64,000 bases of DNA from positions 1,714,001-1,778,000 of the forward strand of contig NZ_CP091430.1 in NCBI RefSeq assembly GCF_024734895.1, in the 5' to 3' direction. Position 1 is the stretch's first letter, and every line of letters starts with the position of its first letter. Position numbers and translations under genes: made by a program. Below are positions 8,971-17,439 of this stretch, in pieces. A model generated the notes under the pieces. The model ran no database searches. It saw only the letters and a program-made list of their open reading frames with translations, and had not been told where the DNA came from. The stretch comes from Paenibacillus spongiae (GTDB lineage: Bacteria; Bacillota; Bacilli; Paenibacillales; Paenibacillaceae).

Positions 8971-10614
8971 ATGGCAAAAAAGGACTCCTTGATAAAAGGG
9001 ACGCTCATTCTCGCAGCGGCGGCGCTGGTGGCCCGGTTTCTCGGGTTGTTCCAGCGCATTCCATTCGATTATCTTATGGGAAGCGCCGGCATTGCCTACT
9101 TCAATATAGCGAACAACGTTTACCTGCTGCTCCTGATTATTGCAACCGGCGGCATCCCAAGCGCGATCAGCAGGATGATATCCGAGCGCTATGCGTTGGG
9201 CCGGAAGCGGGAGGCACAGCGGATCTACAGGGCTGCGTTATTATTCGGCTTGTTGGCTGGCGTCATCATTGCGACATTACTATTCTTCCTGGCTCCCGTA
9301 TTTGCGGCTTCCGGAGGCCATCCCGACGCCTCGGCAGCCGTTGCGGCCATTGCGCCGGCACTGCTGGTGTTTCCGGTCATCGCGATGATGCGCGGCTACT
9401 TCCAAGGCAGGCAGCTGATGACGCCGGGCGGGATTTCACAAATTATCGAGCAGTTCGCCCGCGTCCTGACCGCGATCGGTCTGGTTTTGATTGTGTTATC
9501 ATGGGGATGGGGCGACCGCTGGCTGGCGGCTGCTGCGGCATTCGGCAGCGTATTCGGCAGCTTGGCGGCCTTCGCCGTCATGTTGTACTATGCCCGCAAA
9601 CTGCGAAAGCAGGATATTCAGGAAGCGAAGAGTGAACCGGAGCCGCGGCCCGACACGAGCCGCCGGCTTTCCTTCAAGACGATTTACCGCGAGATGTTCG
9701 CCATCTCGATTCCAATCGTCATCGCTGCGATGACGGTTCAATTCATTTATAATTTTGACACCTGGCTGTTTGAGAGACTGACGGATGCGTTCTACGCGAG
9801 CAGCGCCGATTCGCTGCAGGCATTGGCGGAGCTTGGGAACCGGGCTCAGGCGCTGGCTGGCATCCCGCCGATTCTGGCCATCGCGTTAAGTACATCGATT
9901 CTGCCGATCATCTCGTCGGCGTATTCCGTCAAGAATATGGACGAGGTGCAGCGGCAGACGTCGCTTGTTATGCGCATCGTGGTTTTCACCGGCGTTCCGG
10001 CTGCGCTTGCTCTGGTTGTTGCGGCACCATCGGTAACCGGATTGATTTATCAAGATGCGAGCGGCAGCGGGCTGGTTGCGGCGCTTACGGCCGGAACGAT
10101 CTTCCAGATTACGATGATGACGAGCAACTCCATCCTGTTCGGTCTTGGCAGGGCGAAGCTTCCGATGATGCATACCGTGGCCGGCCTGATTGTGAAAGTC
10201 GTCGGCAGCGTGGTGCTTGCACCGCTCCTCGGCGCTTATGGGCTTATCATCGCCTCCACGCTATGCTTCCTGACCATTGCCTCGCTCAACCTGCGGGCGA
10301 TCCGCAAAGTGGTTCCGTACTCGATTCTCGGGTCGCGCTGGCTTGGTTACATGGCCACCATCATCGTATCCGCAGGAACGGGCTGGCTCGTGGATATGGG
10401 CGTCAGACAGCTGCTGGAAGGCTTGCCGTCCAAGCTGACGTACTTCCTCTCCGCTGCAGCCACAGGCATTGTAGCGCTAGGCCTATATGTCCTGCTGCTC
10501 GTGCTGCTTCGGGTTGTAAGGCCGGAGGATGCCCGTCAATTCCCGGGTCCGCTGCGTAAGCTTCTCGGACCAGTCATGCGGATTGCAAGAAGCCGCGGGA
10601 CAGGGAGCAGCTAG
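8971..10614 (+). CDS. MurJ/SpoVB-type polysaccharide flippase (MATE/MOP family)
   Basis: This 547-residue protein has 13-14 predicted membrane segments. Its N terminus (LIKGTLILAAAALVARFLGL, then RIPFDYLMGSAGIAYFNIA) is characteristic of the putative polysaccharide biosynthesis/SpoVB family. Such proteins flip lipid-linked cell-wall or spore-cortex precursors across the membrane. Arg-Pro-rich cytoplasmic loops occur near residues 215-235. The ATG has AAGGAG about 14 nt away, which is long. The following hairpin at 10643-10701 probably terminates its transcript. Which SpoVB paralogue it is cannot be said. Confidence 0.88.
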   Translation: MAKKDSLIKGTLILAAAALVARFLGLFQRIPFDYLMGSAGIAYFNIANNVYLLLLIIATGGIPSAISRMISERYALGRKREAQRIYRAALLFGLLAGVIIATLLFFLAPVFAASGGHPDASAAVAAIAPALLVFPVIAMMRGYFQGRQLMTPGGISQIIEQFARVLTAIGLVLIVLSWGWGDRWLAAAAAFGSVFGSLAAFAVMLYYARKLRKQDIQEAKSEPEPRPDTSRRLSFKTIYREMFAISIPIVIAAMTVQFIYNFDTWLFERLTDAFYASSADSLQALAELGNRAQALAGIPPILAIALSTSILPIISSAYSVKNMDEVQRQTSLVMRIVVFTGVPAALALVVAAPSVTGLIYQDASGSGLVAALTAGTIFQITMMTSNSILFGLGRAKLPMMHTVAGLIVKVVGSVVLAPLLGAYGLIIASTLCFLTIASLNLRAIRKVVPYSILGSRWLGYMATIIVSAGTGWLVDMGVRQLLEGLPSKLTYFLSAAATGIVALGLYVLLLVLLRVVRPEDARQFPGPLRKLLGPVMRIARSRGTGSS

Positions 10615-10642
10615 TCTATAATTTTCCTTATATATTCCAATA

Positions 10643-10701
10643 ACCCCCTCTGCATGGTAGAATAGGCATTAGTCTTTCTACCCATGGAGAGGGGTTTTTT
10701 T
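10643..10701 (+). terminator. terminator hairpin that includes the next gene's ribosome binding site
   Basis: A stem of about 18 bp (CCCCTCT-G-CATGG-TAGAA at 10645-10662 with TTCTA-CCCATGGAGAGGGG at 10676-10694; one mismatch, one bulge) is followed by seven T at 10695-10701. The 3' arm contains GAGAGGGG, the ribosome binding site of the ATG at 10702, so termination and start-site masking share one element. Confidence 0.85.
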
Positions 10702-12333
10702 ATGGTCAAATGGATGAAACGAAAATCGGTATTAGCGGTCATGCTCGCGGCAGTTATGATGATTGCAGCCGGCTGTCAAGCTGTCGGCGGGGTCGATCTG
10801 AACCAAATGCTGAAGCAAACGCTTAAGGTGGGCGCATACGAAGGAAGCCAGACCCTCGAGTTCAAGCTTCTAATGGATGAAGGGGAGCTGGGGGCGTCAG
10901 AAGAAGATAAGGCGTTATTTGATCTTATTTCCCATATCAAGCTGACGCTGGATGACATCAAGGTGAAGGATGCGGAGAATGCCTCCTTCAAGGGGAAACT
11001 GGAGCTGGGCAAGAAGCAGATCGGCTTCAAGCTGGCTATGAACGCGGAAGCCGCCGTTCTTGAGCTGGACGGCGCCAAGAAGCCGATTGTGCTTGAAGTC
11101 GCGAATCTGATGGCGTCGAACGAATTGTTCGGACAAGTGGTGGATCAAGAATTATCCATCGACGGGAAACCGGATCAGCCAGAGCTTACACAAGACCAAG
11201 AAGAGAGCCTGGCCAAAGCAGGCCAGCAGCTGATCGAGACGGTGGCCGGCTATGCGATCGACAAATTGCCGAATCCGGCGCGGATTAAGGTAAGTCCGGC
11301 TCAGGAAACCGTTCGCGGCGAAAATGTCAATGTGATGCATGTTCAGGCAGAACTGAGCGGCAAGGAAATCTATCCATGGATCAAGTCCTATATGGATGCG
11401 CTCGTAAGCGACAAAGAAAATCTCCGCAAGACGATTGCGGCCGTATACGATCTGGTTCAAAGCCAAGAAGACGTGCTTGGTTCCGCGGGAGTCGACACGG
11501 AGAGCATCTTCGGTTCCATACCTGAAGAAGATGACCGTTCGAAGGCCATCGACGAAGCCGTCAATGAGATCGTTCAAGGCATTGCGGATTTGAAGCAAGA
11601 GATGGAACAAGCGGAGAAAGAGGAAGCCGACTTCGTTAACGCTATCTTTAATGAAGAAACGTTCGTCAAGGCGGACCTCTTCGTCGATAGCAAGCTCGAC
11701 GTTCGTAAATCAGTAATTGAAGTATCCGTTAAGCCTTCCGCGGTTGAAGGCGATGAAGAAATGTCCTTCTCCCCAATTACAGGCATCTGGATCAAGGCGA
11801 CTTCCGAGAAGTCTAATGTGAACGGAGACATCAAGCCGGATGAAGCCGTCATTCCCAAAGACGGTTTAACGGTTGAACAGTTTTTCGATATGCAAGGCTA
11901 CCAAGTGCTGCGGCAGTTTGACAACAATTCGGTAATGTACGACATACTGCGCAATCAGATGCACATTTCGCGTCAGCAAATCCATATGTACCCGGAGTAC
12001 AGCAGCAACCCGCCGATTATAACGCCGGCAGGAATTACGCTCATTCCGCTGCGGGATACGTCGGATCGGCTTGGAGCAACGATCAAGGCGACGGACAAAG
12101 GAAAGAGCATCACGCTTCGCGACGATGCGACCTCGACGACGATCGAACTGAAGAGCGGCAGCAAGCAGGCGGCAATTAACGGCAAAACCGTTAATTGGTC
12201 CTTCCCCGTCACCGTTGTGGACGGCGTTACCTATGTGCCGGCACGCGACTTTGTCAAAGCGCTTGGCGGTAAGGTATACTGGGAGGACAGCTACGATGAC
12301 GAGAAAATGCTCGTTATCGAACGCGAACTGTAA
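10702..12333 (+). CDS. lipoprotein with copper amine oxidase N-terminal-like domain
   Basis: A 543-residue secreted lipoprotein: signal peptide with lipobox MIAAGC (Cys at about residue 25), a long mostly helical acidic middle region, and a C-terminal ~110-residue copper-amine-oxidase-N (stalk) domain with ITLIPLRDTSDRLGA and VTYVPARDFVKALGG. This domain is common in Paenibacillus surface proteins and may bind the wall; it is not the enzyme itself. The start at 10702 is chosen because GAGAGGGG lies 7 nt upstream; that site is inside the preceding terminator stem. Function unknown. Confidence 0.85.
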   Translation: MVKWMKRKSVLAVMLAAVMMIAAGCQAVGGVDLNQMLKQTLKVGAYEGSQTLEFKLLMDEGELGASEEDKALFDLISHIKLTLDDIKVKDAENASFKGKLELGKKQIGFKLAMNAEAAVLELDGAKKPIVLEVANLMASNELFGQVVDQELSIDGKPDQPELTQDQEESLAKAGQQLIETVAGYAIDKLPNPARIKVSPAQETVRGENVNVMHVQAELSGKEIYPWIKSYMDALVSDKENLRKTIAAVYDLVQSQEDVLGSAGVDTESIFGSIPEEDDRSKAIDEAVNEIVQGIADLKQEMEQAEKEEADFVNAIFNEETFVKADLFVDSKLDVRKSVIEVSVKPSAVEGDEEMSFSPITGIWIKATSEKSNVNGDIKPDEAVIPKDGLTVEQFFDMQGYQVLRQFDNNSVMYDILRNQMHISRQQIHMYPEYSSNPPIITPAGITLIPLRDTSDRLGATIKATDKGKSITLRDDATSTTIELKSGSKQAAINGKTVNWSFPVTVVDGVTYVPARDFVKALGGKVYWEDSYDDEKMLVIEREL

Positions 12334-12374
12334 CGAGCCGATGAGGCTTCGTTTTTAGGAGGGAGCACAGCACG

Positions 12375-12722
12375 ATGGTAAGTATTCGTACCGAAGAAGC
12401 ATTCCGCGAAGCCATTGCTTCGGAAGAATTAACAGTCGCCGTGTTCAAGACGACCTGGTGCAAGGATTGCCACTTTCTCGATCCGTTCATGCCGGATGTC
12501 GAGCAGCAGTATGATGGACGAATCCGGTTCTTTCAGATCGACCGGGATGAACTGCCGGACTTGTGCAGCGAATTGAACATTCTCGGTATTCCAAGCTTCA
12601 TTGCGTTCCGAAGCGGCAAGGAAATGATCCGCTTCGTCAGCAAGCTTCGCAAAACCCGCGAAGAAATCGAACAATTCCTTGACCGCGCGCTTCAAGTGGA
12701 TGGAGCGCTAAATAACGGATAG
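12375..12722 (+). CDS. thioredoxin-like protein
   Basis: A 115-residue single-domain thioredoxin fold. The redox motif WCKDC lies near residues 32-36 and the cis-proline in LGIPSF near 75. It lacks a signal peptide, so it acts in the cytoplasm. WCKDC differs from the WCGPC of classical thioredoxin, so its substrates probably differ. AGGAGG lies upstream of the ATG. It stands 41 bp after the lipoprotein gene and is closed by a strong terminator. Confidence 0.88.
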   Translation: MVSIRTEEAFREAIASEELTVAVFKTTWCKDCHFLDPFMPDVEQQYDGRIRFFQIDRDELPDLCSELNILGIPSFIAFRSGKEMIRFVSKLRKTREEIEQFLDRALQVDGALNNG

Positions 12723-12737
12723 GCGCTCGTTAAATGT

Positions 12738-12783
12738 CCGCAGGCTATGGCCGTACTTCCGGCCAGCCTGCGGTCTTTTTTTT
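12738..12783 (+). terminator. rho-independent terminator
   Basis: CCGCAGGCT pairs with AGCCTGCGG (12738-12746 with 12765-12773), with an inner GGCC pairing, followed by TCTTTTTTTT. It ends the thioredoxin-like gene. Confidence 0.92.
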
Positions 12784-12842
12784 GCGCGGAATCGGGCTAT
12801 ACTAAAGGATGTCCGAAGTGTGACACACCGGAAATACATCGC

Positions 12843-12890
12843 CATGTTCACATTTTCAACATGGTTTTTGCCTATCTTTATGGCTATAAT
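12843..12890 (+). promoter_or_regulatory. promoter region of ctaA with inverted repeat
   Basis: TATAAT at 12885-12890 lies 37 bp before the ctaA start. At -35 distance there is no good hexamer, but an inverted repeat CATGTT-N9-AACATG (12843-12863) sits there, suggesting activator or repressor control. In Bacillus ctaA is under ResD control; I cannot confirm a ResD site. Confidence 0.45.
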
Positions 12891-12926
12891 TGAGTAGATT
12901 ATTTCGCGGAAGTAAGGTGATGACAC

Positions 12927-13862
12927 ATGGTATCCAGACGGTTTCGCATGCTCACTGCTGTGACGTGCCTCGGAATGCTCTTTGTACTGCTTGGCGGCGC
13001 GCTCGTAACGAATACAGAGTCCGGCCGCGGATGTGGCGACGATTGGCCGCTATGTCACGGTAAGTTCATTCCTGCCTATACGCTTGAATCTTTCATTGAA
13101 TACTCCCACCGGCTTGTTACAAGTATCGTTGGGCTTTTCGTTCTCGCTTCCTTCATTGGAAGCATTCTGTTGTACCGCCGTTTTCGTTACCGCGAGGGAG
13201 TCGTCCATGCGTCCGGCGCACTCTTCTTTACCGTGCTGCAAGCGCTGATGGGTGCCGCAGCTGTGATGTGGCCGCAATCGGCTGCAGTAATGGCGCTTCA
13301 CTTCGGTTTGTCCATCATGGCCTTCGCTTTCACGCTGCTCCTCTGGCTGTGGGCAAGACGGATGAACCGGGGAGAATCGCTTGACAAGCCTGCGGCTGCG
13401 GTGCCGCGATCGGTCTTGATGCTGGCGATTGCTACAATTGTATATTGTTATTTCGTCATTTATTTGGGCGCCTACATCCGCCATACCGATGCAGCAGGCG
13501 GTTGTCTGGGATGGCCGCTCTGCAATGGACAGATTATTCCCGAATGGGAAGGAATAACCCGTTTCGTATTTGCACACCGGGTTGCAGCATTCATTCTGTT
13601 TCTCGTCGTAGGCTGGCTGATGATCTTGATCAACCGCGTCTGCCAAACGAATGCGGCACTGCGCCGCTCCGGCGTCATCGCATTCGCCCTCATTGTCGCC
13701 CAAGTGCTCAGCGGAGCGCTTCTGACGGCAACGCTGACGAATGAAGAGCTGTTTATTTTTACGAATATGCTCCATAACCTGATTATTTCCGCTTTCTTCG
13801 GGGTAGTCGCCGATTTGGCCATCCGAGCCTGGAAGTGGCAGGAACACCGGTTGAATCGATGA
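12927..13862 (+). CDS. ctaA: heme A synthase
   Basis: This 311-residue membrane protein oxidises the methyl group of heme O to make heme A for aa3-type oxidases. Eight membrane segments are visible in two homologous halves, each with a Cys-pair loop (GRGCGDDWPLCHG near residues 33-45 and GGCLGWPLCNG near 190-200) and heme-ligand histidines (EYSHRLV near 60, ALHFGL near 122, FAHRVAAF near 215, MLHNLI near 277). This is the typical Gram-positive CtaA. CtaB is not in the window, so heme O synthesis must be encoded elsewhere. AAGGTG precedes the ATG. Confidence 0.95.
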   Translation: MVSRRFRMLTAVTCLGMLFVLLGGALVTNTESGRGCGDDWPLCHGKFIPAYTLESFIEYSHRLVTSIVGLFVLASFIGSILLYRRFRYREGVVHASGALFFTVLQALMGAAAVMWPQSAAVMALHFGLSIMAFAFTLLLWLWARRMNRGESLDKPAAAVPRSVLMLAIATIVYCYFVIYLGAYIRHTDAAGGCLGWPLCNGQIIPEWEGITRFVFAHRVAAFILFLVVGWLMILINRVCQTNAALRRSGVIAFALIVAQVLSGALLTATLTNEELFIFTNMLHNLIISAFFGVVADLAIRAWKWQEHRLNR

Positions 13863-14020
13863 TCGTTCGGATCGATGATCAAACTGACTGTCCAAACACG
13901 CTGTAGTTGGGGCTAAACAGAAGATTGAATACTGACCAGGCTTATTGAACCTTAAGCAGGGCATCCTAAACGAATTCCAAGCACGGACACCTTGCTGCGC
14001 AGGGAGGGGCATAAGAGACG

Positions 14021-14731
14021 ATGCTGCGTATGATCTTCGATGAACAGCCGCGTCAAGCGGAGGGCAAGCTGCTAAGCGCGATGCAGGCCATGGAACGGTT
14101 CGGCCGTATGCTGAATAAACGAATCGAGCGCGACAGCGATTCCAGCCATAAGCTGCGCAAGTACGAAATTTGGACGTTAGGGCTGCTGGCTTCTCTTGAT
14201 GAACTGGAACAGAGCCAATATGCTTCCCAGAAGTTTGCGGCCAAGGTGACGTCCGGCTCGGTTGACGCCATGTCAAGCTCGGAGCGGCTCGATTATAACC
14301 GATATGTTTACTTCGACAAGAATGCCTTTATTCGGCTGTTCTCGATTCTGGACAAGCTGGGTACGCTGCTCAACGATGTTTTGGAGCTGCAGACCGAGAG
14401 GTTCAAGGCGCATTTCTCATACTTTACCGTTCTTCGCAACATGCGCCAGCGCAATGCGCATCCCGAGCTGATGCTCGCATTGAATGAGCTGAAGGAACGC
14501 TATAAGGAGCCGATGGGCCGGCTGCGCAAACGCCGGAACACCGAGGTTCATTACATGAATTCGGAAATGCAGGATGATCTGATGCAGAGCCACACCGCAT
14601 ACGGCTCCGGTTACAGACTGGAGAATTTGCAGGCGCAATCGGAGGACTTGCGGCAGGGAATGGATCTTGTCATGGAAAGCTTGCGCTTGTCGTTCGAATA
14701 TGCAGAAAGACGGATGAGGAAAAGACTGTAA
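14021..14731 (+). CDS. HEPN-like protein (Cthe_2314-like)
   Basis: A 236-residue all-helical soluble protein. The motif R172-N-T-E-V-H177 fits the R-N-x3-H signature of HEPN-domain RNases, preceded by RQRNAHPELMLALNELKERY. I associate it with the Cthe_2314-like HEPN group from memory; no alignment was made. HEPN proteins are often toxins or RNases, but no partner nucleotidyltransferase (MNT) gene lies next to it: its neighbours are ctaA and an SDR gene. It may be a housekeeping HEPN protein. GGGAGG lies upstream of the ATG. Confidence 0.6.
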   Translation: MLRMIFDEQPRQAEGKLLSAMQAMERFGRMLNKRIERDSDSSHKLRKYEIWTLGLLASLDELEQSQYASQKFAAKVTSGSVDAMSSSERLDYNRYVYFDKNAFIRLFSILDKLGTLLNDVLELQTERFKAHFSYFTVLRNMRQRNAHPELMLALNELKERYKEPMGRLRKRRNTEVHYMNSEMQDDLMQSHTAYGSGYRLENLQAQSEDLRQGMDLVMESLRLSFEYAERRMRKRL

Positions 14732-14783
14732 TATGCTATACTTCTCAAGGAACGTCGTTCGTTTACATGAGGAGGGAATGCCC

Positions 14784-15572
14784 ATGGAGCTGAAGGGCAG
14801 AACGGCATTGGTCACGGGCAGTGCCAAAGGTTTAGGAAAAATGACGGCATTAGCGCTGGCGAATATGGGATGCGATATCGTTCTTAACTATGTGAACAGT
14901 GCGGAAGAGGCTCATTCGCTTGCCGCAGTGATCAGCCAGCTGGGCGTTCGCGCAACAGCAATCCGCGCCGATATTGCACATCAGGGAGAGGTCAAGCAAC
15001 TCGCCGAACAAGCGGAGAAGTGGTCCTCCACCGGCGGTATCGACATTCTGATCAACAACGCGGGCCCTTTTATCCGGGAGCGCCGGGTATTCGCGGACTA
15101 CGACGAAGAGGAAATCGTCGGCCTGCTGCATGGCAATTTGCTTGGCGTTATGCTGCTCGACCATATGCTTCTTGGAGGAATGAGAGCACGCCAGTGGGGG
15201 CGGATCATTCACTTCGGCTTCGGCCATGCAGGAGAAGGCCGTGCTTGGCCACATCGTGCCGTGTACGCGGCCGCGAAGACGGGCCTCGTCTCATTCACGA
15301 AGACGCTTGCCGTCGAAGAAGCTTCCAGCGGGATTACAGTTCATATGATATGTCCCGGCGATATTCGCGGCATCAATAAGGAGCGGACCATCGCTGAAGT
15401 GCTCCATGAACGCGATGAGGAATCGCCTCTCGGCCGTCCGGGAAGCGGTGAAGATATCGCACGCGTCATTACTTTCCTATGTCTGCCGCAATCCGATTAT
15501 TTGACCGGCAACATCGTTGATGTCAACGGCGGGTTCGATCCGATTAAAACGAGTATAATCAGCCAGTCCTGA
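14784..15572 (+). CDS. SDR-family oxidoreductase
   Basis: A 262-residue short-chain dehydrogenase/reductase. The cofactor motif TGSAKGLGK lies near residue 12, NNAG near 93, and the active-site Y-x-x-x-K in YAAAKTG near 170. Basic residues after the second strand are few, so NAD versus NADP preference is unclear. The ATG at 14784 has AGGAGG 8 nt upstream, unlike the in-frame ATGs at 14733 and 14778. The C-terminal VDVNGGFDP is typical of FabG-like members; the substrate is unknown. Confidence 0.88.
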   Translation: MELKGRTALVTGSAKGLGKMTALALANMGCDIVLNYVNSAEEAHSLAAVISQLGVRATAIRADIAHQGEVKQLAEQAEKWSSTGGIDILINNAGPFIRERRVFADYDEEEIVGLLHGNLLGVMLLDHMLLGGMRARQWGRIIHFGFGHAGEGRAWPHRAVYAAAKTGLVSFTKTLAVEEASSGITVHMICPGDIRGINKERTIAEVLHERDEESPLGRPGSGEDIARVITFLCLPQSDYLTGNIVDVNGGFDPIKTSIISQS

Positions 15573-15591
15573 TAGATCCATAAAACAGAGA

Positions 15592-15646
15592 AAGAGTCTT
15601 GCCGGATTCGCATTTCGGATGAAATGCTTATGCCGGCAAGACTCTT
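15592..15646. terminator. bidirectional terminator
   Basis: AAGAGTCTTGCCGG (15592-15605) pairs perfectly with CCGGCAAGACTCTT (15633-15646), with an inner CATTTC/GAAATG helix. It lies between convergent genes, the SDR gene (+) and the NifU-like gene (-). Confidence 0.85.
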
Positions 15647-15669
15647 ATTGAATAATGGACCGTTCGGTC

Positions 15670-15915
15670 TTAGAATACTTGCATAACCTCTTGTACGCCT
15701 TCGACTTCTTCCAGCAGGGCGCGCTCGATACCCGCTTTAAGCGTAATCGTCGAACTTGGACAGCTGCCGCAAGCACCTACAAGACGCAATTTAACGATAC
15801 CATCTTCAACGTCGACTAGTTCAACGTCGCCGCCGTCGCGCTGCAGGAACGGACGAAGTTTATCCAGAACGTCCAATACTTCATCATACATGGTATTTTG
15901 TGTGCTTTCGCTCAT
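15670..15915 (-). CDS. NifU-like Fe-S cluster scaffold (YutI type)
   Basis: This 81-residue protein is a stand-alone NifU C-terminal (Nfu) domain. The cluster-binding C-G-S-C-P-S motif lies near residue 49, and the acidic [14 protein letters not shown] tail is typical. Two such proteins hold a 4Fe-4S cluster for delivery to apoproteins in the cytoplasm. The start at 15915 has AAAGGAG about 9 nt upstream; a TTG at 15924 is too close to it. It is divergent from yuzB and near yutJ, the same neighbourhood as in Bacillus subtilis. Confidence 0.92.
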   Translation of the reverse strand: MSESTQNTMYDEVLDVLDKLRPFLQRDGGDVELVDVEDGIVKLRLVGACGSCPSSTITLKAGIERALLEEVEGVQEVMQVF

Positions 15916-15997
15916 TGCACTCAACTCCTTTCTCCCCTATTATAGTACAAAACGATACAATTGAAAATGGATATCAAAGCAGGAACAAGGTGAATGA

Positions 15998-16243
15998 ATG
16001 ATGCAAAAACCCATTATAGAATTTTGCGCAAGTAATATGCATCACGATACCGATCGAATCATGAAGCGGCTCGAGCAGGAAGGCCTGACCGAAGTCATCG
16101 AATACGGCTGTTTGGGCAACTGCGGAGAATGCTACTTGTTTCCGTTCGCTCTCGTAAATGGTGAAATTGTTGCGGCTTCCACTGCCGATGAACTATATGA
16201 CCGCATCATGGAAGAAGTCAATGCCGAGCGGATCGAAGGCTAG
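15998..16243 (+). CDS. yuzB: YuzB family protein (DUF1450)
   Basis: An 81-residue small protein with cysteines in EFCASN and in YGCLGNCGECYLFPFALVNG, a thioredoxin-fold-like/ferredoxin-like pattern of the DUF1450 (YuzB) family. The Cys cluster could bind a metal or Fe-S cluster; the function is not known. It lies between the divergent NifU-like gene and the convergent yutJ-type gene, a conserved arrangement in Bacillales that supports a role linked to Fe-S or redox metabolism. Confidence 0.88.
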   Translation: MMQKPIIEFCASNMHHDTDRIMKRLEQEGLTEVIEYGCLGNCGECYLFPFALVNGEIVAASTADELYDRIMEEVNAERIEG

Positions 16244-16263
16244 GGGGCGTAAAACGCCCCTAG
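16240..16263. terminator. hairpin between convergent yuzB and yutJ-type genes
   Basis: CTAGGGGGCG pairs with CGCCCCTAG around an AAAA-containing loop. It overlaps the yuzB stop codon and lacks a long T run, so termination is likely but not certain. Confidence 0.5.
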
Positions 16264-16282
16264 GCATCCGAAGTGAAGCCTT

Positions 16283-17350
16283 CTACCCAAGGTGGCGCTT
16301 GGATTTCCACAATACGCCGCTCTTCAATACGCGTGGCACCCGTCCCATAATAGCCGTGCGACCCATTAATCCAAACCCTGCTTTCTTGCCGAGCGAGCCG
16401 AGAACGCCCCTCAGCTTGATCTTCGAAATCCGGGGCTTCTTGTCATTCCATAACGCCTGCAATACTTCGGCTACCTGCTTGCCTTGCGCCTCGGCAGCTT
16501 GCGCACTCGGCGAGAAGGGGAGTGCGGCGCAATCGCCGACGATGTAGACATTGTTGTACTCCGGCAGCTGATGATATTCATTAATGATCAGACGGCCCAT
16601 ATTATCCTTGGGCTGCTGCATGCGTTGGACAACCGATACGGGCTGAATGCCGGCCGTCCAAACCGTAGCATCCGTTAAGATCGGCTGAGGGGAATTGCTG
16701 TCGTAGAGCACGCCCTTCTCCAGGCGGCTCAGGGCGACGTGACCCCGCATCTCCACATGATGCTCCAGAAACCACTCGGAGACGTAATGCTGGAGTTTCT
16801 TCGGGAATGCGGATAGAATGGACGGTCCGCGGTCCAGAATACGAATGTTGAGGTCCGGCCGTCCTTCGCGCAGCTCGGATGCGACCTCTACGCCGCTAAG
16901 CCCGCCGCCGACGATCGTAACTTGGCCATACGGCTTCACATCGTTCAACTGCTGATACGTCCTGCGCGTAGCGCCGAACGTCTGAATGCTGTTCGAATAT
17001 TGCGCTGCGCCATCGATGCCGTGGTATTTGTCCGTACAGCCCAAGGCAATGATAAGCCATTCGTATGAGAGCGGGTCTTGACCGGCCATCATGACCTGTT
17101 TGTTGTTCAAATCAATGTCTATGACTTCGCCATATGTCATAATTAGACGCGGATCCGATGGGAAAGCAATCCGCAGATCAACATCTGCCACCGTTCCCGC
17201 CGCGAGGGCATAATATTCCGTTTTTAACCCTTGGTGAGGCATGCGGTCAATAAGGACGATATGCGAGTTGTCCGGCAGCTCGCCTGCGAGAAGCTCATGT
17301 GCGACGGTTAAGCCGCCGTAGCCGCCGCCTAAAATGATAATGCGTTTCAT
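16283..17350 (-). CDS. yutJ: NAD(P)/FAD-dependent oxidoreductase, YutJ/type-II NADH dehydrogenase family
   Basis: A 355-residue flavoprotein with two Rossmann folds: FAD-binding ILGGGYGGLTVAHEL at the N terminus, NAD-binding TIVGGGLSGVEVASEL near residue 147, and the FAD motif VYIVGDCAALPF near 275. Members are single-subunit NADH:quinone oxidoreductases or relatives on the inner membrane face. The C-terminal ~60 residues are basic and could touch the membrane. It is convergent with yuzB. The window holds a second, better NDH-2 candidate at 32753. Confidence 0.85.
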   Translation of the reverse strand: MKRIIILGGGYGGLTVAHELLAGELPDNSHIVLIDRMPHQGLKTEYYALAAGTVADVDLRIAFPSDPRLIMTYGEVIDIDLNNKQVMMAGQDPLSYEWLIIALGCTDKYHGIDGAAQYSNSIQTFGATRRTYQQLNDVKPYGQVTIVGGGLSGVEVASELREGRPDLNIRILDRGPSILSAFPKKLQHYVSEWFLEHHVEMRGHVALSRLEKGVLYDSNSPQPILTDATVWTAGIQPVSVVQRMQQPKDNMGRLIINEYHQLPEYNNVYIVGDCAALPFSPSAQAAEAQGKQVAEVLQALWNDKKPRISKIKLRGVLGSLGKKAGFGLMGRTAIMGRVPRVLKSGVLWKSKRHLG

Positions 17351-17439
17351 TGAAATCCCAACCTTGCGTTATATTTGTAAGAATAATGCCCTCATGCTGT
17401 CTTCGCTATTTTGTATACGTTTAGTATGCGCGGAATTTC

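Noticed and set aside
13050..14276. 408-codon open frame on the minus strand across ctaA
   Set aside because: Antisense to ctaA and part of the HEPN-like gene; composition is Cys/Arg/Gln-rich and unlike a protein.
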